A stretch of DNA of 16,918 nucleotides from positions 1 to 16,918 of the forward strand of contig JAUYFZ010000229.1 in NCBI GenBank assembly GCA_030689585.1, written 5' to 3'. How positions within the stretch are numbered: the stretch's first letter is position 1; every line of letters begins with the position of its first letter. Positions 7,097 to 16,918 of the stretch are shown here, piece after piece. A program made the position numbers and the translations under genes. Below the pieces are notes generated by a model that made no database searches, was not told the DNA's origin, and saw only the letters and a program-made list of their open reading frames with translations. Source of the DNA: Rhodocyclaceae bacterium (GTDB taxonomy: Bacteria; Pseudomonadota; Gammaproteobacteria; Burkholderiales; Rhodocyclaceae).

Positions 7097-8077
7097 TTAG
7101 TGCCGACGGGCTACGGCAAAGGCGGCGCATTGTATCAGAGCATCCTTGTAAGCGGTAGCAGGGAGTTCGCTTAACGCATCAACGGCATGCTTGGCTTCTT
7201 TTTCCGCGACAGATCGAGCAACTTCCAAGGCCCCTGATTCCTGCACAGCTTTCAGAATTTCCGGGAAGTTGTCGCGCCCACCTTCTTCGAGAGCATGTCG
7301 AACGCACCTCGCCTGTTCCGGTGTGCCTTTTTGCATGACATGAATCAAGGGCAGGGTCGGTTTGCCTTCTGCAAGATCGTCGCCTAGGTGTTTCCCTGTT
7401 TCGGCCTCATCACCGGAATAATCGAGCACATCGTCGACAATTTGAAAAGCGGTGCCCAAATGCATTCCGTAACGGGCTAGTCCTTCTTCCATCGCAGGAC
7501 TTGCTTCGCCTAGAAGCGCACCAATCCATGCGGCTGCTTCAAAGAGTTTTGCCGTTTTGAAGCGGATGACCTGAAGGTATTCTTCGATGCTGATGTCGGC
7601 ATTGTGGCAATTCATCAGTTGCAGAACTTCACCTTCGGCAATGATGTTGGTTGCATCGGACAGCACTTGCATGATCCGCAGGTTGCCCACATCCACCATC
7701 ATCTGAAAAGCGCGGGAATACAAAAAATCGCCCACCAGTACGCTGGCCGCATTGCCAAAAAGTGCATTCGCCGTATCTTTGCCGCGTCGCAAGGCAGATT
7801 CGTCAACCACATCGTCATGCAGCAACGTGGCGGTATGAATGAATTCCACCACCGCAGCGAGATCATGATGATGGTTGTGGTGCGGACGGCCAGAATAACC
7901 CACAGCACCGGCTGACAGGAGTACCAGAGCGGGTCTCATGCGTTTGCCTCCGGCTGCAATGATGTATTCCGCCACCTGTCGAACCAGTACAACGTCCGAA
8001 GTTAAGCGTGCCCGAATGACGGTATCCACGGCGAGCATGTCGTCCGTGATGAGAGAGTAGAGTTTTGAAGGTTCCAT
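7097..8077 (-). CDS. ispB: Polyprenyl (octaprenyl) diphosphate synthase
   Basis: Elongates farnesyl diphosphate with isopentenyl diphosphate units to make the side chain of ubiquinone or menaquinone. Both aspartate-rich metal motifs are present: DDVVD (88-92) and DDVLD (215-219). GGKRMRP (43-49) binds substrate. At 326 residues it matches IspB of other proteobacteria. I use the ATG at 8077, beginning MEPSKLYSLI. The open frame runs on to 8392, but that extension lies opposite rplU and is not family-like. The Shine-Dalgarno sequence is weak. A His-rich segment (PHHNHHHD, 65-72) sits before the first Asp motif. The exact chain length of the product cannot be read from the sequence. Confidence 0.95.
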   Translation of the reverse strand: MEPSKLYSLITDDMLAVDTVIRARLTSDVVLVRQVAEYIIAAGGKRMRPALVLLSAGAVGYSGRPHHNHHHDLAAVVEFIHTATLLHDDVVDESALRRGKDTANALFGNAASVLVGDFLYSRAFQMMVDVGNLRIMQVLSDATNIIAEGEVLQLMNCHNADISIEEYLQVIRFKTAKLFEAAAWIGALLGEASPAMEEGLARYGMHLGTAFQIVDDVLDYSGDEAETGKHLGDDLAEGKPTLPLIHVMQKGTPEQARCVRHALEEGGRDNFPEILKAVQESGALEVARSVAEKEAKHAVDALSELPATAYKDALIQCAAFAVARRH

Positions 8078-8098
8078 CCCCGTATTCTCTGCTAAAAT
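8071..8098 (+). promoter_or_regulatory. Possible extended -10 promoter for rplU-rpmA
   Basis: TGCTAAAAT (8090-8098) is an extended -10 element (TGn before TAAAAT). The -35 position, GTTCCA (8071-8076, spacing 16), matches only three of six and lies over the ispB start codon. Transcription would begin near 8105, about 20 nt before the rplU ATG. Only 48 bp separate the divergent starts, so the ispB and rplU promoters must be close or overlapping. Confidence 0.4.
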
Positions 8099-8125
8099 GC
8101 CCAGCTCTTTCAATAGGAGTCCATC

Positions 8126-8437
8126 ATGTATGCGGTCATAAAAACCGGCGGTAAGCAATATCGCGTCGCAGCCGGCGAAAAACTTAAAATAGAACAGATA
8201 CCGGCAGAAGTGGGCGCAGAGATTACACTTGACCAGATTCTCATGGTCGGCGAAGGGGAATCCGTTCAATTCGGTGCTCCCTTCATCGCAGGTGCCAAGG
8301 TGACGGCGAAAGTCGTTTCGCAGGGTCGGCACGACAAGGTCAAGATTTTCAAAATGCGTCGACGTAAGCATTATCAAAAACATCAAGGCCATCGCCAGAA
8401 TTACACTGAGATCGAAATCAGTGGAATTTCTGCTTAA
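8126..8437 (+). CDS. rplU: 50S ribosomal protein L21
   Basis: bL21 binds 23S rRNA early in large-subunit assembly. The length of 103 residues equals that of E. coli L21. The sequence opens [20 protein letters not shown] and carries the basic C-terminal signature ([20 protein letters not shown]). AGGAG (8115-8119) lies 6 nt before the ATG. rpmA follows 15 nt after the stop, giving the usual rplU-rpmA pair. Confidence 0.98.
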   Translation: MYAVIKTGGKQYRVAAGEKLKIEQIPAEVGAEITLDQILMVGEGESVQFGAPFIAGAKVTAKVVSQGRHDKVKIFKMRRRKHYQKHQGHRQNYTEIEISGISA

Positions 8438-8452
8438 CGGGAGTCAAAAACC

Positions 8453-10676
<2,224 letters not shown>

Positions 10677-10680
<4 letters not shown>

Positions 10681-12023
10681 CACGACGCTGGATAGTAATT
10701 TTTCTGACTTTGTTCATTCCTCTGACAGCCAATGCGGCTCGGCTGGGGAAACTCACCTTGTTTTCGGTACTCGGACAGCCGTTGGTCGCTGAGATTGAAG
10801 TCACCGCGACAGAGAGCGAGTGGCCTATGTTGACGGCGAAAATTGTGTTTCTGGACGGAACGGGCGGATCCGGTGTGTCTAATGAAAAAACATTGGCCCC
10901 CTTGGGATTGCAGGTCGTCGTCGAAAAGCGTGCGGGAGGCGCGCCTTTTCTCCGGGTGACTTCCGCGCAACCGGTCAAGGAACCCTTCATTGATCTTTTT
11001 GTCGAAATTCAGGGGCACTCCGAAAAGCGCGTGCACGAATACTCTTTTCTGCTTGAAGCGTCCGACACCCCTGTTTCGCAACCCGTCACAACCCCCCCTG
11101 TCGTGGCAACCCCGCCTGTCGGGGTGACCACGTTGCCTCCTTCCGAACCCGAACCACCTGCGAACGTGGTGGAATCACCTCCGCCGGCGGAGCACACACC
11201 CGTTCAAACGGAGCTTACCGCCACGACTAAACTCACCCCCGTATTAGCCTCCCGTCTCGTGAAGAAGGGAGACACGCTGGAAAAAATTGCACGAGAAACG
11301 ATGGCCGAAGGAGTCACCCTAGTTCAAATGTTGGTGGCCTACCTTCGAGGAAATCCTGATGCCTTTGTGAACGGCAATATGAATCGTCTGCTGGCGGGTA
11401 AAACCCTGAACGTGCCAGACAAAACGGCGGCAGAAGCGGTCGACCGAAGTGAAGCGAGCAAGATTTTTGTTGTGCAAGCATCGGAATTCGATGCTTATCG
11501 GAGAAAACTCTCGGAACTGGTGACGGCCTCCCCTTCAGACGCAGCGTCTTCGCAATCCTCTTCAGGAAAGGTGCTTCCTCGTCCCCGTGATCCCCCCGCA
11601 GCAACGCCGCTCAAGGATCAACTCGACATTTCTCGCCGTCGTGATAAAGGCACGGCCACCTCACCAGAAGCGGACAAAGTAGCGCAGACGGAAAACAAGA
11701 TCGCATCAGAACGCGCACTTCGGGAAGCCAACGAGCGTATCCAGATGCTTGAAAAAACAGTGGCAGATCTCAAGACACTGGCATCGTTACAAGCGGCCTC
11801 TCCCCCCGTTCAGCAACAGCAATCGCCACAGTCAGCCCCACCCTCTGCGTCACCATCGCAACCTACATCGTCTGCCGCTCAGCCGCCTTCTTCCTTGTCC
11901 AGTTTGTTGTCTGGCAACATCGGCATGGCGGCAGGCATCATTATGATGTTGTTATTGCTTGGTTTTCTGATGTATCGCTCTACCACAAAGCTAGGCTCCG
12001 ATGCTGACTGGCGAGGGGATTAG
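10677..12023 (+). CDS. FimV-like envelope protein with LysM domain, short form
   Basis: A 448-residue protein with a signal peptide (1-20, ending TANA). The FimV N-terminal domain follows ([20 protein letters not shown], from 23). Then come a Pro/Thr/Glu-rich linker (about 130-185), a LysM-like peptidoglycan-binding module (about 195-250, [16 protein letters not shown] and later [10 protein letters not shown]), a coiled coil (about 335-368), a Ser/Pro/Gln-rich stretch and one membrane helix (about 416-433). FimV/HubP proteins mark the cell pole and support type IV pili and secretion, and normally carry a large cytoplasmic TPR part after the helix. Here only about 15 residues follow it. The start overlaps the proB stop by ATGA. 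Exact function is inferred from domains only. Confidence 0.82.
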
Positions 12024-12058
12024 ATCGTAGGGTGTGTCTGCCCTGCTATGTGATTACT

Positions 12059-12661
12059 CTATAAACACAGTCGATCACCCAACGATTGTGCGGTTGTCAC
12101 CTGCCCATAGTGTGGGAAGACATCCTTGCAAAAGACATCACGTTCGTCCTGTGTGCGACCAGTAATACAGTCTTCTATGAAGTGCACGGTAAAACCACGT
12201 TCCGCTGCAGAACGTCCGGTGGCATCGATACAAATGGACGCGATGCTGCCCAGCAGAACAACATCTTGGATACGATGTCGGCGAAGCTCATCTTCTAGGC
12301 CGGTATTCACAAAAGCATCGAACCCGCATTTGCCGGGTACGGAAAGAACGCGATGACACCACGGCTGCAATTCCTCGACGATATCAGAACCAGGAGTGCC
12401 TTCCTGAAAAGCACGGGCATCGCGAATTGCCGCCAGAATACCTGTTGCTTCACGAAGCTCTGCATAATCACAAGAGAAGAGAATCGACGTTTCGATCATC
12501 GTCACCTTCGTGGGGGCCAGACGTTTAACCAAGGCCACGGTGGTCGCCAGTGAATTTCGTACGTAGTCGGAGTTTTCCAGAAAATCATGCAACACGCCGT
12601 TGGGTGCGTAATAGTCGTTCTGAAAGCCGATCAAGATGAGCGCGGTGGTGGTCGGGTTCAT
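12059..12661 (-). CDS. Cysteine hydrolase, isochorismatase-like family
   Basis: A 200-residue protein of the isochorismatase-like hydrolase fold. Lys111 (GKCGFDAF) and Cys144 (SIASICIDATGRSA) match two of the three catalytic residues. The third, the Asp of the usual (V/I)D-x-QNDF, is Gly12 here (LIGFQNDYY). I recall a subfamily with a similar IGYQNDYF start, so this may be a lineage trait and not damage. The substrate is unknown. AAAGG (12666-12670) lies shortly before the ATG. The start overlaps, as ATGA (12658-12661), the end of the extended GH57 frame, so the gene probably belongs to the glgC-GH57 transcription unit. Confidence 0.85.
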   Translation of the reverse strand: MNPTTTALILIGFQNDYYAPNGVLHDFLENSDYVRNSLATTVALVKRLAPTKVTMIETSILFSCDYAELREATGILAAIRDARAFQEGTPGSDIVEELQPWCHRVLSVPGKCGFDAFVNTGLEDELRRHRIQDVVLLGSIASICIDATGRSAAERGFTVHFIEDCITGRTQDERDVFCKDVFPHYGQVTTAQSLGDRLCL

Positions 12662-12852
12662 GTTGCCTTTCGCATGGCACCGCCTTCAGCTATGGTGCTA
12701 CCCCGGGAAATAGGGACATTGAGTTGTGAAGGCATGGGTAATTTGAGTAATTGATAAAGGTTAGTGAGGTTGCGTCGGTAGAGGCTATCAAAACTGGCCA
12801 CGGCTTCCGCATGTTTGTAATAGCAAAACCACCAGAACCAGTCGGAGCTTTC
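12658..12852 (-). pseudogene. Separated C-terminal part of the GH57 gene after an in-frame UGA
   Basis: Directly after the TGA at 12853-12855 the same frame continues for 64 codons: ESSDWFWWFCYYKHAEAVAS, then FDSLYRRNLTNLYQLLKLP, then a tail ending in GGAMRKAT. The pattern SDWFWWF with LYR-x-L-x-NLYQLL is what follows in full-length GH57 relatives of this type. The frame then stops at TGA 12658-12660, overlapping the next ATG as ATGA. Intact coding sense on both sides argues for a recent point nonsense change, recoding or a base error. Confidence 0.75.
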
Positions 12853-14352
12853 TCAAATGGCTAATTGCGATTCGGCAGCCGTCATTTCTGTTTCAGAAAG
12901 ACGGCCCGATGCGATGACTAGGTCGTAACTTTGTTTGGCCGCACACAAAAGATCCCAGGCACGGTTTTTCTCGGCATCGCCTATCCAGGTGGACAGGGTT
13001 CCATAGACCCAGCTTCCCGCCGTCAACCCTGGCAATTCATTCACAGGGGGAAGAGCGGGGCGGTTAATGAGTTCTGTGAATGTCGTGGAGCGGATCGTCG
13101 GATGTGTTTCCAAAAGGCCATAGAGGTCCTCGAAGAAATAATGTCCGTTATAGGGGTAATGCTCCCAGGCATTCTCACCATCTAACGCAATGCAGACGAC
13201 GGGAGAATGATCGGGGGGGGCCGCAGCAAGGATGGTTTCGAGTTGACTGACCAGATGTCTGGCAGCATCCCGTCCGTGCCAATTGGCATATTCAAACCCG
13301 ATGAGATCAGAGAGTCGTTCATCGCGGAAAAACAAGGTCAGGCCCGCTGCATCGGCGTAATACCAAGGTTCATGGGTGGCATGAGGAGGGAGTCGATTGG
13401 ATAAAGTATTCCTGAGGACTCCTTCACCCGATGCAATCCAGCGACAACCGCCTTCTGCCATTTCGCGCAGAACAGGGGCGGAAATCGCGCCTTCTGCCGG
13501 CCACATGCCATTCGGCGGCGCACCAAAACGTCGGGCGTGGCTTTGCCGTGCCTGTTCAATTTGAATAGCCAGGCGAGCCCGCCCGCCGGGATACCCTGAA
13601 GCCAGTGGCAATGGAGCTTCTGGATGGGTTTCGCGGGCGGAGGAGAAATCGAGGAGAAGCGGAGCCAAAGGATGCGTGGCTGGAGTAGCCGACAATTCGA
13701 TTTGACCTCGGTCCTGAAGGGCTTTGTAACGCGGCACGATGCTGGAGAGTGTGGTGCCGATCCATGCTAACAATTGCAGGCGGTCTTCTGACGTGTAGCC
13801 TTCGCCCTTGCTCATCAGGGTTGCGATAAGGGGGGCGGATCGTCGCTCAGTTTCTCCCGTCCAGGCTAGGTGATACCACATCACAAGATCGGCAAAATAG
13901 GCTTCGGAAAGATAAACTAGGGCCGCTTCTCCCTCTCTAGAGATGAGCAATTTATAGAGTTCATACAGTTGCCGGTAACGAGGAAAGGGTAAAAGCATGG
14001 TGTTGTGATTGCTACGAAAGCAGGCATCCAGCAACAACCTGCGATCTGCGGCAGTAATGCCTTCCAAGGAGGGGGCCGCCAGCAATCGCAACAACGGGTC
14101 TCGAAACTCATTCAGGGTGAATTGCTGGCAATAATCGTCAATCTGGTCGAGCAACACCGGCACAAAATTAACCACGGCATGCAGGAACGGATGACGCTCC
14201 AAATGCGCGGCCATATCGGTGTAATCCTTGATGGCATGGAGATATACCCAAGGCAGGACATGTTCGCCACTTATGTGGTCGCGGTAATCTGGCTGGTGCA
14301 TGTGCCAGAGAAAAACCAAATCGAGATGTTTCTCGGTCATTGTTTCAGTCAT
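12853..14352 (-). CDS. Glycoside hydrolase family 57 alpha-glucan enzyme, interrupted near its end
   Basis: COG1449-type GH57 protein, a family of amylases, glucanotransferases and related glucan-active enzymes. Motifs: HMHQPDYR (17-24); MWPAEGAIS, with Glu287 as the expected nucleophile; and [11 protein letters not shown], with Asp391 as the expected acid/base. Later come [20 protein letters not shown] (447-466) and a helical C-terminal part. The frame stops after 499 residues at UGA (12853-12855), but matching sequence continues for 64 codons, so the ancestral product was about 564 residues. It overlaps the glgC end by 8 nt (ATGACTGA) and has no good Shine-Dalgarno sequence, so translation is probably coupled. 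Beside glgC and glgB it likely acts on glycogen or maltodextrin. The exact activity is unknown. Confidence 0.9.
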   Translation of the reverse strand: MTETMTEKHLDLVFLWHMHQPDYRDHISGEHVLPWVYLHAIKDYTDMAAHLERHPFLHAVVNFVPVLLDQIDDYCQQFTLNEFRDPLLRLLAAPSLEGITAADRRLLLDACFRSNHNTMLLPFPRYRQLYELYKLLISREGEAALVYLSEAYFADLVMWYHLAWTGETERRSAPLIATLMSKGEGYTSEDRLQLLAWIGTTLSSIVPRYKALQDRGQIELSATPATHPLAPLLLDFSSARETHPEAPLPLASGYPGGRARLAIQIEQARQSHARRFGAPPNGMWPAEGAISAPVLREMAEGGCRWIASGEGVLRNTLSNRLPPHATHEPWYYADAAGLTLFFRDERLSDLIGFEYANWHGRDAARHLVSQLETILAAAPPDHSPVVCIALDGENAWEHYPYNGHYFFEDLYGLLETHPTIRSTTFTELINRPALPPVNELPGLTAGSWVYGTLSTWIGDAEKNRAWDLLCAAKQSYDLVIASGRLSETEMTAAESQLAI

Positions 14353-15658
14353 TTTTTGTCAGCAGTGGGGAATGGAGTCGGCTGCCCAGCATTTCCGGCG
14401 TGACCAGCGTGATGCCGCCTGGCGAGACATGAAAGTGTTTCCGGTCTTCATCGGGGTCAAACCCGATCACCATGCCTTCAGGGATGCGGCAATTCTTGTC
14501 GATCACGGCCCGTTTGATGCGAGCACCCCGTCCAATATCCACTTTTGGCAGGATCACGGAATCTTCTACCTGCGCGTAGCTATGCACGTGAACGCGGGAG
14601 AACAGGAGCGATCGGTGAACGGTTGCACCGCTGATGATGTTTCCGCCCGACACCAGCGAATCAATCGCCATGCCGCGACGACCGTCATCGTCGAACACGA
14701 ATTTGGCCGGAGGTAATTGCTCCTGGTGTGTCCAGATGGGCCAGTCTTCGTCATACATATCCAGATCGGGCACCACTTTGGTCAATTCGAGATTGGCTTC
14801 CCAGTAGGCATCAATCGTACCGACATCGCGCCAGTAGGGAATACCGCTGCCGCTCCTGCCCAGACAGCTTCCAGAGAAATCGTGAGCCATGACCCGATGA
14901 CGGGGCACGCAATACGGAATGATGTCCTTCCCGAAATCATGGGAAGACGAGGGGTCTGCCGCATCGCGCACCAGTTGTTCGTAGAGAAATTCAGCACTGA
15001 AGACATACACGCCCATGCTCGCCAGTGAGCGATCCGGGTGGTCGATGAGTGTGGGGGGGTGTAAGGGCTTTTCAACGAAGGCGGTAATGTGCTGATGGGC
15101 ATCGACGGCCATAACACCAAAGGCGGACGCTTCTTTGACGGGGACTTCCATGCAGGCCACGGTCAAATCCGCGTGGTGATGGGCGTGATCGGCCAACATC
15201 CGGCCATAGTCCATCTTGTAAATATGATCCCCGGCCAGAACCAATACATGCTTGGGGGCATTACGTCGTAATAATCCCAGATTCTGGAAAATGGCATCCG
15301 CCGTGCCTTTGTACCAAGAATCGCCCATTTGCTGCTGAGCGGGCAGGATGTCGACCGCCTCCTTAAAACGGCCATCCAGAAACCCCCAACCGCGCTGTAT
15401 GTGACGAATCAGGCTTTGTGCCTTGTATTGTGTGGCCACGCCGATACGGCGAACACCGGAATTGATGCAGTTTGAAAGCGCGAAATCAATGATGCGAAAT
15501 TTTCCGCCAAAGGGTACGGCTGGCTTCGCCCGCCAATCGGTGAGTTGCATCAGCCGACTACCGCGCCCTCCCGCCAACACGATGGCAACCGTATTACGGG
15601 TAAGCTGGCTCACAAATCGTCCGTGGCCGGATATTCCTTCGTTTTGTCTGTGTGGCAT
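14345..15658 (-). CDS. glgC: Glucose-1-phosphate adenylyltransferase
   Basis: Makes ADP-glucose from ATP and glucose-1-phosphate, the committed step of bacterial glycogen synthesis. At 437 residues it is close to E. coli GlgC (431). The nucleotidyltransferase domain shows [20 protein letters not shown] (28-47), GTADAI (118-123), [11 protein letters not shown] (141-151) and FVEKP (194-198, sugar-phosphate site). The C-terminal part is a left-handed beta-helix-like region ([20 protein letters not shown], then [20 protein letters not shown]). AGGAG (plus positions 15667-15671) lies 8 nt before the ATG. It is the first gene of a minus-strand unit with GH57 and the cysteine hydrolase, divergent from glgB. 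Confidence 0.97.
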   Translation of the reverse strand: MPHRQNEGISGHGRFVSQLTRNTVAIVLAGGRGSRLMQLTDWRAKPAVPFGGKFRIIDFALSNCINSGVRRIGVATQYKAQSLIRHIQRGWGFLDGRFKEAVDILPAQQQMGDSWYKGTADAIFQNLGLLRRNAPKHVLVLAGDHIYKMDYGRMLADHAHHHADLTVACMEVPVKEASAFGVMAVDAHQHITAFVEKPLHPPTLIDHPDRSLASMGVYVFSAEFLYEQLVRDAADPSSSHDFGKDIIPYCVPRHRVMAHDFSGSCLGRSGSGIPYWRDVGTIDAYWEANLELTKVVPDLDMYDEDWPIWTHQEQLPPAKFVFDDDGRRGMAIDSLVSGGNIISGATVHRSLLFSRVHVHSYAQVEDSVILPKVDIGRGARIKRAVIDKNCRIPEGMVIGFDPDEDRKHFHVSPGGITLVTPEMLGSRLHSPLLTKND

Positions 15659-15699
15659 GGGGTATGCTCCTCACTACTAGATTTCACTGGATGCCTATT

Positions 15700-16918
15700 A
15701 TGCCCTCACCTTCTCAACACGACCACTACCTGTTTGCCGAAGGTACGAATTTTCAAGCTTATCGGATGCTGGGAGGGTTGCCGGCCACTCAAAAAAATAA
15801 GACAGGATTCTGCTTTCGCGTTTGGGCACCCAATGCCGACCAAGTGGCCGTCATTGGTGATTTCAACGGATGGGATGGACGTGTGCATCCGATGCACTGC
15901 CTAGGATCGTCAGGCATCTGGGAATGTTTTGTTCCTGGGTTGGCCGAGGGCAGTCTTTACAAATTCGAGATTCGCAACCGTGATTCTGGCGCATTGATGG
16001 TCAAGGCGGATCCTTATGCCCGCGCTTTTGAAAACCGCCCCGCCACCGCAGCGCGCACCGTCGGTGCTTCGCCCTATGTCTGGAACGATACCGCGTGGTG
16101 TCAACAGCGAACTCAATGGGATTGGCAGTCTTCCCCCGTGTCCATTTACGAAATGCACGCGGGTTCCTGGATGCGTCATCTGGACGGCAGCGTGTATTCG
16201 TATCGCGATTTGGCCGTGCGACTTGTGCCCTATCTCAAGGAGATGGGGTTTACCCATGTCGAATTTATGCCCCTGATGGAGCATCCTCTCGATGAATCCT
16301 GGGGGTATCAATGCACGGGGTTTTTTGCGCCCACCTCGCGTTTTGGTACACCGGATGATCTGCGTTTTTTGATTGACACCCTCCATCAATCGAACATTGG
16401 GGTGATCCTCGACTGGGTACCGGGGCATTTCCCCTCGGACGACTGGGCACTGGCGCATTTTGACGGCTCATCGCTTTACGAGCACGAAGACATCCGCATC
16501 AAGGTGCATCCCGACTGGGGCACGCACATCTTCAATTACGGCCGCAATGAAGTGCGATCTTTCCTGTTGTCTTCTGCCCACTACTGGCTGTCCGAATTTC
16601 ACATCGACGGATTAAGAGTCGACGCGGTAGCTTCCATGCTTTACCTGGACTATTCGCGCAAAGCGGGTGAATGGATACCCAACGTCTACGGCGGACGTGA
16701 AAATCTGGATGCTATCGAATTTCTTCGCACACTGAACACAATGGTGCATCGTGAATTCCCAGGTGCCATCACGTTAGCCGAAGAATCCACGGCCTGGCCG
16801 ATGGTTTCCCGTCCCGTGTATGTTGGGGGACTAGGCTTTTCGATGAAGTGGAACATGGGCTGGATGAACGACTTGCTGGATTACATGGCGAAAGACCCCA
16901 TTCACCGGCGATTCCATC
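15700..16918 (+). CDS. glgB: 1,4-alpha-glucan branching enzyme, 3' end outside the window
   Basis: GH13 branching enzyme that forms alpha-1,6 branches in glycogen. About 406 codons are visible. A CBM48 module comes first ([20 protein letters not shown]), then the GH13 barrel: [51 protein letters not shown] (Asp308 expected nucleophile) and LAEEST (Glu361 expected acid/base). The extra N1 module of E. coli GlgB is absent, so this is a short form. Candidate in-frame starts are ATG 15664, 15691 and 15700. I prefer 15700 because GGA (15689-15691) lies 8 nt upstream and the protein then begins like other short forms ([16 protein letters not shown]). The gene is divergent from glgC. Confidence 0.95.
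   Translation, partial: MPSPSQHDHYLFAEGTNFQAYRMLGGLPATQKNKTGFCFRVWAPNADQVAVIGDFNGWDGRVHPMHCLGSSGIWECFVPGLAEGSLYKFEIRNRDSGALMVKADPYARAFENRPATAARTVGASPYVWNDTAWCQQRTQWDWQSSPVSIYEMHAGSWMRHLDGSVYSYRDLAVRLVPYLKEMGFTHVEFMPLMEHPLDESWGYQCTGFFAPTSRFGTPDDLRFLIDTLHQSNIGVILDWVPGHFPSDDWALAHFDGSSLYEHEDIRIKVHPDWGTHIFNYGRNEVRSFLLSSAHYWLSEFHIDGLRVDAVASMLYLDYSRKAGEWIPNVYGGRENLDAIEFLRTLNTMVHREFPGAITLAEESTAWPMVSRPVYVGGLGFSMKWNMGWMNDLLDYMAKDPIHRRFH

Noticed and set aside
8078..8392. N-terminal extension of ispB by 105 codons on the minus strand
   Set aside because: It lies opposite rplU and is not like any polyprenyl synthase. The family N-terminus begins at the ATG at 8077.

Overview
The window looks like a chromosomal segment of a Beta- or Gammaproteobacterium. 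I lean to a betaproteobacterium of the Nitrosomonadales/Ferrovales kind, with low certainty. The reasons are the macromolecular-synthesis operon rpsU-dnaG-rpoD with tsaD divergent to it, an RpoD with a long Lys/Ala/Pro-rich N-terminal tail, ispB divergent from rplU-rpmA-obgE-proB, and a glycogen cluster (glgC, a GH57 enzyme, glgB). Intact genes end in UGA as well as UAA and UAG, so the code is the standard bacterial one.

Layout. (1) 101-5419: tsaD (minus) faces rpsU-dnaG-rpoD (plus). A near-consensus promoter lies before rpsU. A CAU-anticodon tRNA, best read as lysidine-type tRNA-Ile2, follows rpoD by 15 nt and is closed by a terminator. (2) About 5464-6329: a compact graveyard of a defence island. 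Pieces of an N6-adenine DNA methylase (HsdM-type), a RhuM-family protein, a COG3541-type nucleotidyltransferase and a TOTE-type primase/helicase lie end to end in under 900 bp. Next come an intact small coiled-coil membrane protein (DUF1640-like) with its own terminator and a 267-bp stretch without a recognisable gene. (3) 6993-8077, minus: ispB, then tRNA-Pro(CGG). (4) 8126-12023, plus: rplU-rpmA, a strong terminator, then obgE, proB and a fimV-like gene, with obgE/proB and proB/fimV overlapping. ProB has only its kinase domain, and the FimV-like protein has a periplasmic part and almost no cytoplasmic part. (5) 12059-15658, minus: glgC, then a GH57 glucan enzyme, then a cysteine-hydrolase-family gene, all overlapping. 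(6) 15700-end, plus: glgB, cut by the window edge.

Genes working together: rpsU-dnaG-rpoD couples translation, replication priming and transcription. RplU, RpmA and ObgE serve the large ribosomal subunit. IspB makes the polyprenyl tail of quinones. GlgC supplies ADP-glucose, GlgB makes branches, and the GH57 enzyme probably trims or remodels the glucan.

The most interesting points are the collapsed defence island beside the tRNA; an in-frame UGA in the GH57 gene, followed by 64 conserved-looking codons that end exactly at the ATGA overlap with the next gene; PUA-less ProB; and a cysteine hydrolase with Gly at the usual catalytic Asp. I did not find a clearly intact novel system.
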